In this document: piece by piece, positions 46,768 to 54,240 of the stretch
How the letters are laid out: each line of letters starts with the position of its first letter
Numbering within the stretch: position 1 is the stretch's first letter
NCBI RefSeq assembly: GCF_002941025.1
Contig: NZ_PTJS01000001.1
Location: 5,833,472-5,897,471, forward strand
Source: Streptomyces sp. QL37
Lineage (GTDB): Bacteria; Actinomycetota; Actinomycetes; Streptomycetales; Streptomycetaceae
Length of the DNA stretch: 64,000 bases
Direction of reading: 5' to 3'
Notes under the pieces: generated by a model
Databases searched by the model: none
Seen by the model: the letters and a program-made list of their open reading frames with translations, nothing else
What the model was told of the DNA's origin: nothing
Translations under genes and position numbers: made by a program

Positions 46768-47784
46768 ATGACCTTCCGCATGCCGCCCGAGTGGGCCCCC
46801 CACGAGCGCACCTGGATGGCCTGGCCCGGCCCCAACCCCACCTTCGCCACCGGCGAGGAGCTCGACGAGGCCCGCCGGGCCTGGGCCGCCGTCGCCCGCG
46901 CCGTACGCCGCTTCGAGCCCGTCACCGTGATCGTCGGGCCGGGCCAGGAGGACAGCGCCCGCGAGCTCCTCGGCCCGGACATCGAGACGGCCGTACGTCC
47001 CCTCGACGACGCCTGGATGCGTGACATCGGCCCCACGTTCGTCACAGACGGCCGGCAACTCGCGGCGGTGGACTGGACGTTCAACGGCTGGGGCGCCCAG
47101 GGGTGGGCCCGCTGGGAGCACGACCGGCACATCGCGCGCGGCGTCGCCGAACTGGCCGGCGTGCCCGTGCACAGCTCGCCCCTGGTCAACGAGGGCGGCG
47201 CGATCCACGTGGACGGCGAGGGCACCGTGCTGCTCACCGAAACCGTCCAGCTGGGCAAGGAGCGCAACCCCGGCTGGACCCGGCAGGCCGTCGAGGACGA
47301 GATCCACGCCCGCCTCGGCACCGAGAAGGCGATCTGGCTGCCCCGGGGACTGGCCGGGGACTACGGAACGTACGGCACGCTCGGCCATGTCGACATCGTC
47401 GCAGCCTTCGCCCGCCCGGGCGTCGTCGTCGCCCACGTCCAGCCGGACCCCTCCCACCCGGACCACGGGATCACCCGTGAGACCGTCCGGATCCTGCGGG
47501 CCGCCACCGACGCCCGGGGCCGCCCGCTGGAGGTCGTGGAGGTCCCCGCGCCCACGGCGCTCACCGACGCCGACGGCGCGTGGGCCGACTACTCCTACAT
47601 CAACCACTACCTCTGCAACGGGGGAGTGGTCCTCTGTGCCTTCGACGACCCGAGGGACGAGGAGGCGGCGGCCGTCTTCGCCGATCTCTTCCCCGACCGT
47701 ACGGTGACACCCGTCGACGCCCGTACGATCTTTGCCGGTGGTGGAGGCATCCACTGCATCACGCAGCAACAGCCCAGGATCTGA
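46768..47784 (+). CDS. aguA: agmatine deiminase
   Basis: A 338-residue enzyme of the agmatine deiminase/peptidyl-arginine deiminase fold, converting agmatine to N-carbamoylputrescine and ammonia. Signatures: MPPEWAPHERTWMAWP at the N-terminus, DDAWMRDIGPTFV (about 81), LVNEGGAIHVDGEGT, and the catalytic Cys in GGGGIHCITQQQP near the C-terminus. ATG 46768 is nine bases after the upstream stop and lies in one operon with the urease-like genes. No N-carbamoylputrescine amidase gene is in the window. Confidence 0.93.
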   Translation: MTFRMPPEWAPHERTWMAWPGPNPTFATGEELDEARRAWAAVARAVRRFEPVTVIVGPGQEDSARELLGPDIETAVRPLDDAWMRDIGPTFVTDGRQLAAVDWTFNGWGAQGWARWEHDRHIARGVAELAGVPVHSSPLVNEGGAIHVDGEGTVLLTETVQLGKERNPGWTRQAVEDEIHARLGTEKAIWLPRGLAGDYGTYGTLGHVDIVAAFARPGVVVAHVQPDPSHPDHGITRETVRILRAATDARGRPLEVVEVPAPTALTDADGAWADYSYINHYLCNGGVVLCAFDDPRDEEAAAVFADLFPDRTVTPVDARTIFAGGGGIHCITQQQPRI

Positions 47785-47787
47785 ACC

Positions 47788-48423
47788 GTGCCCAGTAGCC
47801 CGCGCCGTCGCAACATCGCCCCGCCCAGGGAGGACGTACTCGCCGCCGTCATGGCCACCGTCGCCGAGCGTGGGCTCGACGGGCTCACCATGGCGGGGCT
47901 CGGCCGCGAGGTACGGATGAGCAGCGGTCACCTCCTCTACTACTTCCGCACCAAGGACGAGCTGCTGCTCCAGACCCTGGAGTGGAGCGAGGCACGGCTC
48001 GGCGTCGAACGCCGGGCCCTGCTCACCGGGCCCGGCACCGCGCGGGAGCGGCTCGACGCCTACATCGCGCTGTACGTCCCCGACGGCCACCGCGACCCGC
48101 ACTGGACGCTCTGGCTGGAGGTCTGGAACCGCTCGCAGGGCGCCGACGACGACGCCCGCGCCCGGCAGGCCGCCATCGAGGACGCCTGGCACCGCGACCT
48201 CGCGGAGCTGCTGGCCGACGGCATCGCGCGCGGCGAGTTCCGCGCCGTCGACACCGACCGGGCCGCCACCCGGCTGCGGGCCCTGCTGGACGGCTTCAGC
48301 GTCCATGTCACCGTCGGCATCCCCGGCACCGGACGGGAGCGGGTCCTGGACCAGATGCGCAGATACGCGGACGAGACGCTCGCACCGCCCGCCCGTGCGA
48401 CGGACATCACGCCCGCATCCTGA
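47788..48423 (+). CDS. TetR-family regulator of the urease-like/agmatine operon
   Basis: A 211-residue TetR protein with the helix-turn-helix VLAAVMATVAERGLDGLTMA (about 16-35) and REVRMSSGHLLYYFRTKDEL. The C-terminal half is of the BetI-like type. GTG 47788 starts three bases after the agmatine deiminase stop, so it is made with the operon it probably represses, through the palindrome at 44329-44349. Confidence 0.92.
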   Translation: MPSSPRRRNIAPPREDVLAAVMATVAERGLDGLTMAGLGREVRMSSGHLLYYFRTKDELLLQTLEWSEARLGVERRALLTGPGTARERLDAYIALYVPDGHRDPHWTLWLEVWNRSQGADDDARARQAAIEDAWHRDLAELLADGIARGEFRAVDTDRAATRLRALLDGFSVHVTVGIPGTGRERVLDQMRRYADETLAPPARATDITPAS

Positions 48424-48466
48424 GACGGGCCGGGACCGGGGGGCGCGCCTGTGCCAGACTGCGGGC

Positions 48467-48517
48467 GTGTCCTCGTTCGCCATGATTATCGGCAGCAGGC
48501 GCGCCGGTCCGCAGTGA
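48467..48517 (+). CDS. cimA leader peptide with Ile-Ile codons
   Basis: A 16-codon open frame, MSSFAMIIGSRRAGPQ, with ATT ATC at its centre; it could also begin at ATG 48482. There is no ribosome site before GTG 48467, but CAGACT (48455-48460) lies six bases upstream, the same spacing as the leaderless leuB promoter. A T-tailed terminator follows, then cimA, an isoleucine-pathway gene. Confidence 0.7.
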   Translation: MSSFAMIIGSRRAGPQ

Positions 48518-48572
48518 CCGTCCCGTATCACCACGTACGGAACGGACATCGTGCCCCAGACCCGCGCGCAGA

Positions 48573-48598
48573 CCTCTCGCACCCGCGAGGGGTTTTTT
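48573..48598 (+). terminator. cimA attenuator terminator
   Basis: CCTCTCGC (48573-48580) pairs with GCGAGGGG (48585-48592, two G-T pairs) over ACCC, followed by six T. It starts 55 bases after the leader stop and ends 104 bases before cimA. It closely resembles the ilvB attenuator at 23871-23904. Confidence 0.82.
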
Positions 48599-48701
48599 CG
48601 TTTTCCGGCCCACACCACGGCCGGGGCGAGGCACGCGAGATGATGGGGGCAAGTGGAGCCGATTCGTCCGGATCCGCTCACCCGACAGGAGTCAGATCAG
48701 C

Positions 48702-50309
48702 ATGACCACCAAGGCCACAGCCCCCGACGACACGTTCCATGTCTTCGACACCACCCTGCGCGACGGTGCGCAGCGTGAAGGCATCAACCTGACGGTCGCG
48801 GACAAGCTGACCATTGCCCGGCATCTGGACGACTTCGGCGTGGGCTTCATCGAGGGCGGCTGGCCCGGCGCCAACCCCCGCGACACCGAGTTCTTCGCCC
48901 GCGCCCAGCAGGAGATCGACTTCGAGCACGCCCAGCTCGTCGCCTTCGGCGCCACCCGCAGGGCCGGCGGCAAGGCCGCCGAGGACCCGCAGGTACAGGC
49001 GCTCCTGGACTCCGGCGCCCCGGTGATCACCCTGGTCGCCAAGTCCCACGACCGCCATGTGGAACTGGCCCTGCGCACCACCCTGGACGAGAACCTGGAG
49101 ATGGTCCGCGACACCGTCAGCCACCTCCGGGAGCAGGGCCGCCGGGTCTTCGTCGACTGCGAGCACTTCTTCGACGGCTACCGCGCCGACCCGGAGTACG
49201 CCAAGGCGGTCGTGCGCACCGCCCATGAGGCCGGCGCCGACGTGGTCATCCTCTGCGACACCAACGGCGGGATGCTCCCCGCCCAGGTCCAGGCCGTCGT
49301 CTCCACCGTCCTCGCCGACACCGGCGCCCGGCTCGGCATCCACGCCCAGGACGACACGGGCTGCGCCGTCGCCAACACCCTGGCCGCCGTCGACGCGGGC
49401 GCCACCCATGTGCAGTGCACGGCCAACGGCTACGGCGAGCGGGTCGGCAACGCCAACCTCTTCCCCGTCGTCGCCGCCCTGGAACTCAAGTACGGCAAGA
49501 CCGTCCTGCACGAGGGCGCGCTGGCCGAGATGACGCGCATCTCCCACGCCATCGCCGAGGTCGTCAACCTCACGCCCTCCACCCACCAGCCGTACGTCGG
49601 TGTCTCCGCCTTCGCGCACAAGGCGGGACTGCACGCCTCCGCGATCAAGGTCGACCCGGACCTCTACCAGCACATCGCCCCGGAGCGCGTCGGCAACACC
49701 ATGCGGATGCTTGTCTCCGACATGGCGGGCCGCGCCTCCATCGAGCTCAAGGGCAAGGAACTCGGCATCGACCTGGGAGGCGACCGCGCACTCGTCCAGC
49801 GGGTCGTCGAGCGGGTCAAGGAGCGCGAACTCAAGGGCTACACCTACGAGGCGGCCGACGCCTCCTTCGAACTGCTGCTGCGTTCGGAGGTCGACGGCAG
49901 GCCCCGCCGCTACTTCCGCACCGAGTCCTGGCGGGCCATCGTCGAGGACCGCCCCGACGGCACCCACGCCAACGAGGCGACCGTGAAGCTCTGGGCCAAG
50001 GGCGAGCGCATCGTCGCCACCGCCGAGGGCAACGGCCCGGTCAACGCCCTGGACCGGGCGCTCCGGGTCGGCCTGGAACGCATCTACCCGCAGCTCGCCA
50101 AGCTGGAGCTGATCGACTACAAGGTCCGCATCCTGGAAGGTCGCACCGGCACCGAATCCACCACCCGGGTGCTGATCACCACGGGCGACGGATCCGGTGA
50201 CTGGGCGACGGTCGGCGTGGCCGAGAACGTCATCGCCGCGTCCTGGCAGGCCCTGGAGGACGCCTACACCTACGGCCTGCTGCGCGCGGGCGTCGAGCCC
50301 ACGGACTAG
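48702..50309 (+). CDS. cimA: (R)-citramalate synthase
   Basis: A 535-residue enzyme of the isopropylmalate/homocitrate synthase family. It condenses pyruvate and acetyl-CoA to citramalate, giving 2-ketobutyrate for isoleucine without threonine. The catalytic barrel begins with VFDTTLRDGAQREGINLTVA (about 13-32) and carries GIHAQDDTGCAVANTLAAVD and the metal region VQCTANGYGERVGNANL. The C-terminal LeuA-type regulatory domain follows (about 390-530). It could be called a second 2-isopropylmalate synthase, but sequence and the Ile leader favour citramalate synthase. ATG 48702 follows CAGGAG. Confidence 0.92.
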   Translation: MTTKATAPDDTFHVFDTTLRDGAQREGINLTVADKLTIARHLDDFGVGFIEGGWPGANPRDTEFFARAQQEIDFEHAQLVAFGATRRAGGKAAEDPQVQALLDSGAPVITLVAKSHDRHVELALRTTLDENLEMVRDTVSHLREQGRRVFVDCEHFFDGYRADPEYAKAVVRTAHEAGADVVILCDTNGGMLPAQVQAVVSTVLADTGARLGIHAQDDTGCAVANTLAAVDAGATHVQCTANGYGERVGNANLFPVVAALELKYGKTVLHEGALAEMTRISHAIAEVVNLTPSTHQPYVGVSAFAHKAGLHASAIKVDPDLYQHIAPERVGNTMRMLVSDMAGRASIELKGKELGIDLGGDRALVQRVVERVKERELKGYTYEAADASFELLLRSEVDGRPRRYFRTESWRAIVEDRPDGTHANEATVKLWAKGERIVATAEGNGPVNALDRALRVGLERIYPQLAKLELIDYKVRILEGRTGTESTTRVLITTGDGSGDWATVGVAENVIAASWQALEDAYTYGLLRAGVEPTD

Positions 50310-50364
50310 CCGGGCGGTGGGCCTCGGCCCGGCTGCGGCGCACCCTGGACCCGTTCCTGACCTG

Positions 50365-50390
50365 GGCTGTTGCGGCAGGGCGCAACAGCC
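50365..50390 (+). terminator. hairpin after cimA
   Basis: GGCTGTTGCG (50365-50374) and CGCAACAGCC (50381-50390) form a perfect 10-bp stem with a 6-base loop, 55 bases beyond the cimA stop. Probably the cimA terminator. Confidence 0.65.
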
Positions 50391-50433
50391 TGGCAGACCG
50401 GGGGCCGAAGCGGAGAAGCTGATGCGGCGAACA

Positions 50434-50461
50434 GCGCCCGGGAGATCGGTCTCCCGGGCGC
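50434..50461 (+). promoter_or_regulatory. perfect 12-bp hairpin before the secreted protein gene
   Basis: GCGCCCGGGAGA (50434-50445) and TCTCCCGGGCGC (50450-50461) pair perfectly around TCGG, a stable tetraloop-like turn. It ends 46 bases before the downstream ATG, inside the likely 5'UTR. Confidence 0.55.
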
Positions 50462-50507
50462 CTCGTGCGGCAGACGGCGGTATCGGCACCCAGGGGGAGA
50501 ACCAGAC

Positions 50508-50930
50508 ATGAGGAGAACGACGAAGCGGGCGGCGGCGGTCGCGGGCGGACTGGTCATGGCGGCCGGCGGACTCACGGTCGGAACCGCGTCGAACGCGGCC
50601 GCCGCGACCTGTCACGGCGGTGCGGTCGGCAAGACATGGAACATGGGAACGGACCAGTCCGAGCACCGTTTCGGCCCGTACACCACCACCTCACGGTGCA
50701 ACGACATCAACGTGAGGTTCACCAGCTGGGGCAACGCGGGCATGCTGGCCGTGCGGGTGTGCTTCCACCCGTCCTCCGGTGGCACGACCTGCAACTCCTG
50801 GAAGGAGTTCCACGAGTCGAGCGACCTGGACCGGTGGCGGGTGATCGCCACCGACGTCAAGGACGGCACGAAGTACAGCGTCTCCATGGACTACGCCAGC
50901 AACACCTTCAAGGCCGACCTCGCCCACTGA
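50508..50930 (+). CDS. small secreted protein of unknown function
   Basis: A 140-residue precursor with a clear Sec signal peptide (RRTTKRAAAVAGGLVMAAGG, cut near SNAAAA-TC). The mature part has four cysteines (in ATCHGG, SRCNDI, VRVCFH and TTCNSW), enough for two disulphides, and beta-rich sequence such as DINVRFTSWGNAGMLAVRVC. I do not recognise the family. ATG 50508 follows GGGGGAGAA. Confidence 0.85.
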   Translation: MRRTTKRAAAVAGGLVMAAGGLTVGTASNAAAATCHGGAVGKTWNMGTDQSEHRFGPYTTTSRCNDINVRFTSWGNAGMLAVRVCFHPSSGGTTCNSWKEFHESSDLDRWRVIATDVKDGTKYSVSMDYASNTFKADLAH

Positions 50931-50975
50931 CCGGCCGGACGGGCCGGGAGTCCGGGGCCCGGACCGACTCGGCCC

Positions 50976-52844
50976 CTACCGGAGCCGCCACTTCTGGTTG
51001 GCGGCTCCGGTGCAGGTCCATATCTGGACCCGGGCGCCGTTCGCCGAGGACTGATCCGTCACGTCGAGGCACTTGTCCGCCGCCGCGTTGACGATGTCCC
51101 CCGTCGACGCGTCGTACCTCCAGCGCTGCGCGCCCGAGCCGTTGCAGGTGTACAGCTGGACCTTTGCTCCGTCGGCCGTGGAGCCCGAGGTGACGTCCAG
51201 GCAGGCGCCGAGCACCTTGATGCTTCCGTCGCCGCCGACCGTCCAGCGCTGGTTGTCCGCGCCGGTGCAGTCCCAGATCTGGACGGGGGTGCCGTCGGCG
51301 CCGGTGTTGCCCGTGGCGTCCAGGCACTTGCCGCCGATCCCCGCGAGGGCGCCGCTGCCGCCCGAGGAGCCCGACTGGGTGCCCGACCAGGTGAACGTGG
51401 CCGAGGTGCGGCCGGGCAGCGAGTAGGTGAACCTCTGCCCGCCCCAGTTGACGGTGACCTGCTGGGCGGAGGCCGAACCGTTGTACGCGATCAGGGCCTT
51501 CGAGCCGTCCGGGTTGCGCCACGCCACGTTGGGCACGGCCGAGCTGCCCGTGGAGGCGATGCGCGCGGCGCCGGGCCGGACGTACTTCGTCAGGTGGCCC
51601 ATCGTGTAGTACTCGATCGTGTAGTCGACCTGGCCGTGCCTGCTGTCCCCGTTGTGCACGGTGACCAGCCCGTCGCAGGTGCCGCAGCCCCCGTTGTGCG
51701 GGCCCCGGTTCTGGTCGACGGCCAGCGACCACTTGGTCACCGACTTCGCCCAGTTGCGGGTGTAGTCGATGATGTTGAGCATGTCCTCGCGCTGCTGGTC
51801 GGCGATCCACGTACCGCCCGAGTGCTCGGTCTGGAAGGCGTCCAGCTCCGGGTACCGGTCGTGCACGGCGGTCTGCTTCGCGACGTCGCCGCCGTAGCCG
51901 TGCCAGGCGACCCCGCCGAAGTTCGGGTGGCTGCGCACCGCCGCGTCGTCGACCGTCGCGGCGGCGTACGCGTCGTAGGTGTCCCAGTTCCAGTCGTGCG
52001 CCAGCACCTTGGTCGCGAGGCCCGCCGACCTGAGCTTGGGCAGCAGCTCGCTCTTGGTGAAGTAGGCCAGCCCGGAGCCGTTCCAGCTCATCGACGGGTA
52101 GCCGGAGCAGCAGGTCGGCTCGTTCTGCGCGGTGACGTAGTCGACCGGGACGCCCTGGTCCTTCCAGGCCTGGAGGTACTTCACGAAGTAGTTCGCGTAG
52201 GCGCCGTAGTTCTCGGCCTTCAACCAGCCGCCGTTGAGCTGCCCGCTGTCCTTCATCCAGGCGGGCGCGGTCCACGGGGAGGCGACCGTGGTCAGCGCGG
52301 GGTTGAGCTGCTTCGCCTGCCGGGTGAGCGGCAGGACGTCCTGCAGATCGTGTGCGATCGAGAAGTTGGCGAGGCTCGGGTCCGTCTGGCCGGCCGGCAT
52401 GTCGTCGTAGGTGTAGCCGAAGCGCGCCAGGTCGGAGCCGCCCATGGGATTGCGTACGAACGAGAGCCCGATGCCCTCCGTGGGGGAGAAGAGCTTCTTC
52501 ATCGTCTCGTCGCGGGTCGCCTGGCTCAGCGCTCCGCTGCCCTTCATCAGCCAGGCCGCCGTGTCCGTGAACGAGGCGCCGCCGCCGGTGAAGGTCTGGT
52601 ACCGGGTGTTCTCGTCGACGGTGATGTTGGTGCCGGAGCCGCCGTTGCCGGAGCCGAAGGCGACCGGTGTCTGCTGCTGGAGGCCTCGCGTGACATGACG
52701 TCCTCCGGAGTCGTCCGTGGTGGTCAGCACGATGTTCACGGTCTCACCGGCGGCCTGTGCGGTACCGGAGGAGAGTCCGGCCAGTCCCGCGGTCGCGAGG
52801 GCCGTCGCGACGAGGACTCGCGCCGCTCTGCTTGTCCGAATCAT
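50976..52844 (-). CDS. secreted GH30 glycosidase with ricin-type lectin domain
   Basis: A 622-residue exported enzyme. The signal peptide ends near SSGTAQAAG. The GH30 barrel follows, with the acid/base Glu in DYVTAQNEPTCCSG and the nucleophile Glu in AFQTEHSGGTW, then the beta side-domain. A Ser/Gly linker leads to a beta-trefoil lectin (CBM13) with three repeats ending NQRWTV, AQRWRY and NQKWRL. Family members cut beta-1,6-glucan, glucosylceramide or xylan; the neighbouring beta-glucan genes favour a glucanase. ATG 52844 follows GAGAAAGG. It is divergent from the LacI gene. Confidence 0.9.
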   Translation of the reverse strand: MIRTSRAARVLVATALATAGLAGLSSGTAQAAGETVNIVLTTTDDSGGRHVTRGLQQQTPVAFGSGNGGSGTNITVDENTRYQTFTGGGASFTDTAAWLMKGSGALSQATRDETMKKLFSPTEGIGLSFVRNPMGGSDLARFGYTYDDMPAGQTDPSLANFSIAHDLQDVLPLTRQAKQLNPALTTVASPWTAPAWMKDSGQLNGGWLKAENYGAYANYFVKYLQAWKDQGVPVDYVTAQNEPTCCSGYPSMSWNGSGLAYFTKSELLPKLRSAGLATKVLAHDWNWDTYDAYAAATVDDAAVRSHPNFGGVAWHGYGGDVAKQTAVHDRYPELDAFQTEHSGGTWIADQQREDMLNIIDYTRNWAKSVTKWSLAVDQNRGPHNGGCGTCDGLVTVHNGDSRHGQVDYTIEYYTMGHLTKYVRPGAARIASTGSSAVPNVAWRNPDGSKALIAYNGSASAQQVTVNWGGQRFTYSLPGRTSATFTWSGTQSGSSGGSGALAGIGGKCLDATGNTGADGTPVQIWDCTGADNQRWTVGGDGSIKVLGACLDVTSGSTADGAKVQLYTCNGSGAQRWRYDASTGDIVNAAADKCLDVTDQSSANGARVQIWTCTGAANQKWRLR

Positions 52845-53011
52845 GGGCTGCTGCCTTTCTCGGCAGGGGCGTGGGGGAAATGCCGTCGAACGAGCCGTGA
52901 GTGAACTGCTCTTACGTGTTCGCGTCAAGAGCCTGGTTCGTTCAAGAAGTGAACAGAAGCTCCGTCGGACCTGCTTCGATCATGGGTACGGACCAATGTC
53001 GGCGTGAAGTA

Positions 53012-53040
53012 TTGACGCCTCTGTTCCGGCGCGGTTAACT
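53012..53040 (+). promoter_or_regulatory. promoter of the LacI-family gene
   Basis: TTGACG (53012-53017), a 17-bp spacer, then TTAACT (53035-53040). The -35 box is strong; the -10 is moderate. The repeated ACCGGT motifs begin 18 bases further on. Confidence 0.55.
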
Positions 53041-53057
53041 CCAGCCGCAACGCCGGT

Positions 53058-53087
53058 ACCGGTTCCGGGACCGGTTACGGAACCGGT
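53058..53087. promoter_or_regulatory. triple ACCGGT element, candidate operator
   Basis: ACCGGTTCCG (53058-53067) and CGGAACCGGT (53078-53087) are a perfect inverted repeat, and the 10-base spacer itself contains ACCGGTT. The element lies just downstream of the predicted transcription start and 49 bases before the LacI start codon, where a bound protein would block transcription. Confidence 0.6.
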
Positions 53088-53135
53088 CCCGAAGCCCGTG
53101 CCACCCCCTGCCCTGCCTTGTCCCTGGAGGCCCCG

Positions 53136-54110
53136 TTGCGTGTCACCATCGCCGATGTCGCCCGTGAGGCCGGCGTCAGCAAGACGACCGTGTCACGGGT
53201 CATCAACCTCAAGGGCGAAGTGGACGGTTCGACCGCCGCCCGCGTTCGTGAAGTGATCGCGGCCCTCGGTTACGTACCCAGCTCCGGCGCCGTCGGGCTG
53301 GCGCGCGGCCGGAGCCGTACGGTCGGCCTGCTGGTGCCCTCGTTCACCTGGCCCTGGATGGGGGAGGTGCTCCAGGGCATAGTCGACACGGTCGAGGCCG
53401 CCGACTACGGGCTCCTGCTCTTCACGTGCACCCGGGGCGCGCAGTCCGTCGAGCGCTTCACCACCCAGGTGTCGGCGCGCGCCTTCGACGGGCTCGTCGT
53501 CGTCGAACCGGAGAACACGCTCGACCAGCTCACCGCGCTGCACCGGTCCGGTCTGCCGATCGTCCTGATCGACGACCGGGGCCACCACCCGGAATTCCCC
53601 TCCGTCGTGACCACCAATCACGAGGGAGGCGCGTCCGCCGCCCGCCATCTGCGGGCCGCGGGGCGCACCAGGCCCCTGGTCGTCACCGGCCCGAGGCACT
53701 TCGGCTGTGTCCGCGACCGGCTCGCGGGCTTCCGTTCGGTCCTGCCCACCGAGCTGGTCGTGGACGGGGACTTCACCGAACGCCGTGGCCGTCTCGCCGT
53801 GGAGGAACTCCTCGCGTCGGGCACGGAGTTCGACTCCGTCTTCGCCCACAACGACATCACCGCGACCGGGGTCCTGCGAGCCCTGAGAGCCGCCGGCCGC
53901 CGCGTACCCGACGACATCGCGGTGGTCGGCTTCGACGACATCCCGATGGCCGAACACACCGAACCGCCGCTGACCACCGTGCGTCAGCCCACGCGGCAGA
54001 TGGGCGAGGCGGCGGCGAGCCTGCTGCTCTCCCATCTCGGCGGCACCGCCGTACCGGACGGACCGGTCGTGCTGCCCACCGAACTGGTCGTGCGCCACTC
54101 GGCGCCGTAA
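53136..54110 (+). CDS. LacI-family repressor of the glucan locus
   Basis: A 324-residue regulator. The N-terminal LacI helix-turn-helix reads VTIADVAREAGVSKTTVSRV (about 3-22), followed by the hinge and a periplasmic-binding-protein-like sugar sensor (VVGFDDIPMAEHTEPPLTTV near 260-280). TTG 53136 is five bases after GGAGG; TTG 53118 is less likely. It stands between the divergent GH30 gene and the ABC operon. A typical LacI-type palindrome occurs inside the first gene of that operon, so it is likely the local repressor, released by an imported oligosaccharide. Confidence 0.92.
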   Translation: MRVTIADVAREAGVSKTTVSRVINLKGEVDGSTAARVREVIAALGYVPSSGAVGLARGRSRTVGLLVPSFTWPWMGEVLQGIVDTVEAADYGLLLFTCTRGAQSVERFTTQVSARAFDGLVVVEPENTLDQLTALHRSGLPIVLIDDRGHHPEFPSVVTTNHEGGASAARHLRAAGRTRPLVVTGPRHFGCVRDRLAGFRSVLPTELVVDGDFTERRGRLAVEELLASGTEFDSVFAHNDITATGVLRALRAAGRRVPDDIAVVGFDDIPMAEHTEPPLTTVRQPTRQMGEAAASLLLSHLGGTAVPDGPVVLPTELVVRHSAP

Positions 54111-54240
54111 CGGACCCGGCCCCGCCGGTCACCCGTCCGCATCCCCGACCCAGCCGCACCCGCACACGCCCCACCCGCACCCCGCGCGTCCAGCGCTACA
54201 CCGCCGGATCTCCCAGACCCGCAGTCCTCCTGGAGTCGCC

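Noticed and set aside
54111..54240. Pro/His-rich coding extension between the LacI and binding-protein genes
   Set aside because: The C/A-rich stretch is low complexity and lies before a clear start with ribosome site; it is intergenic.
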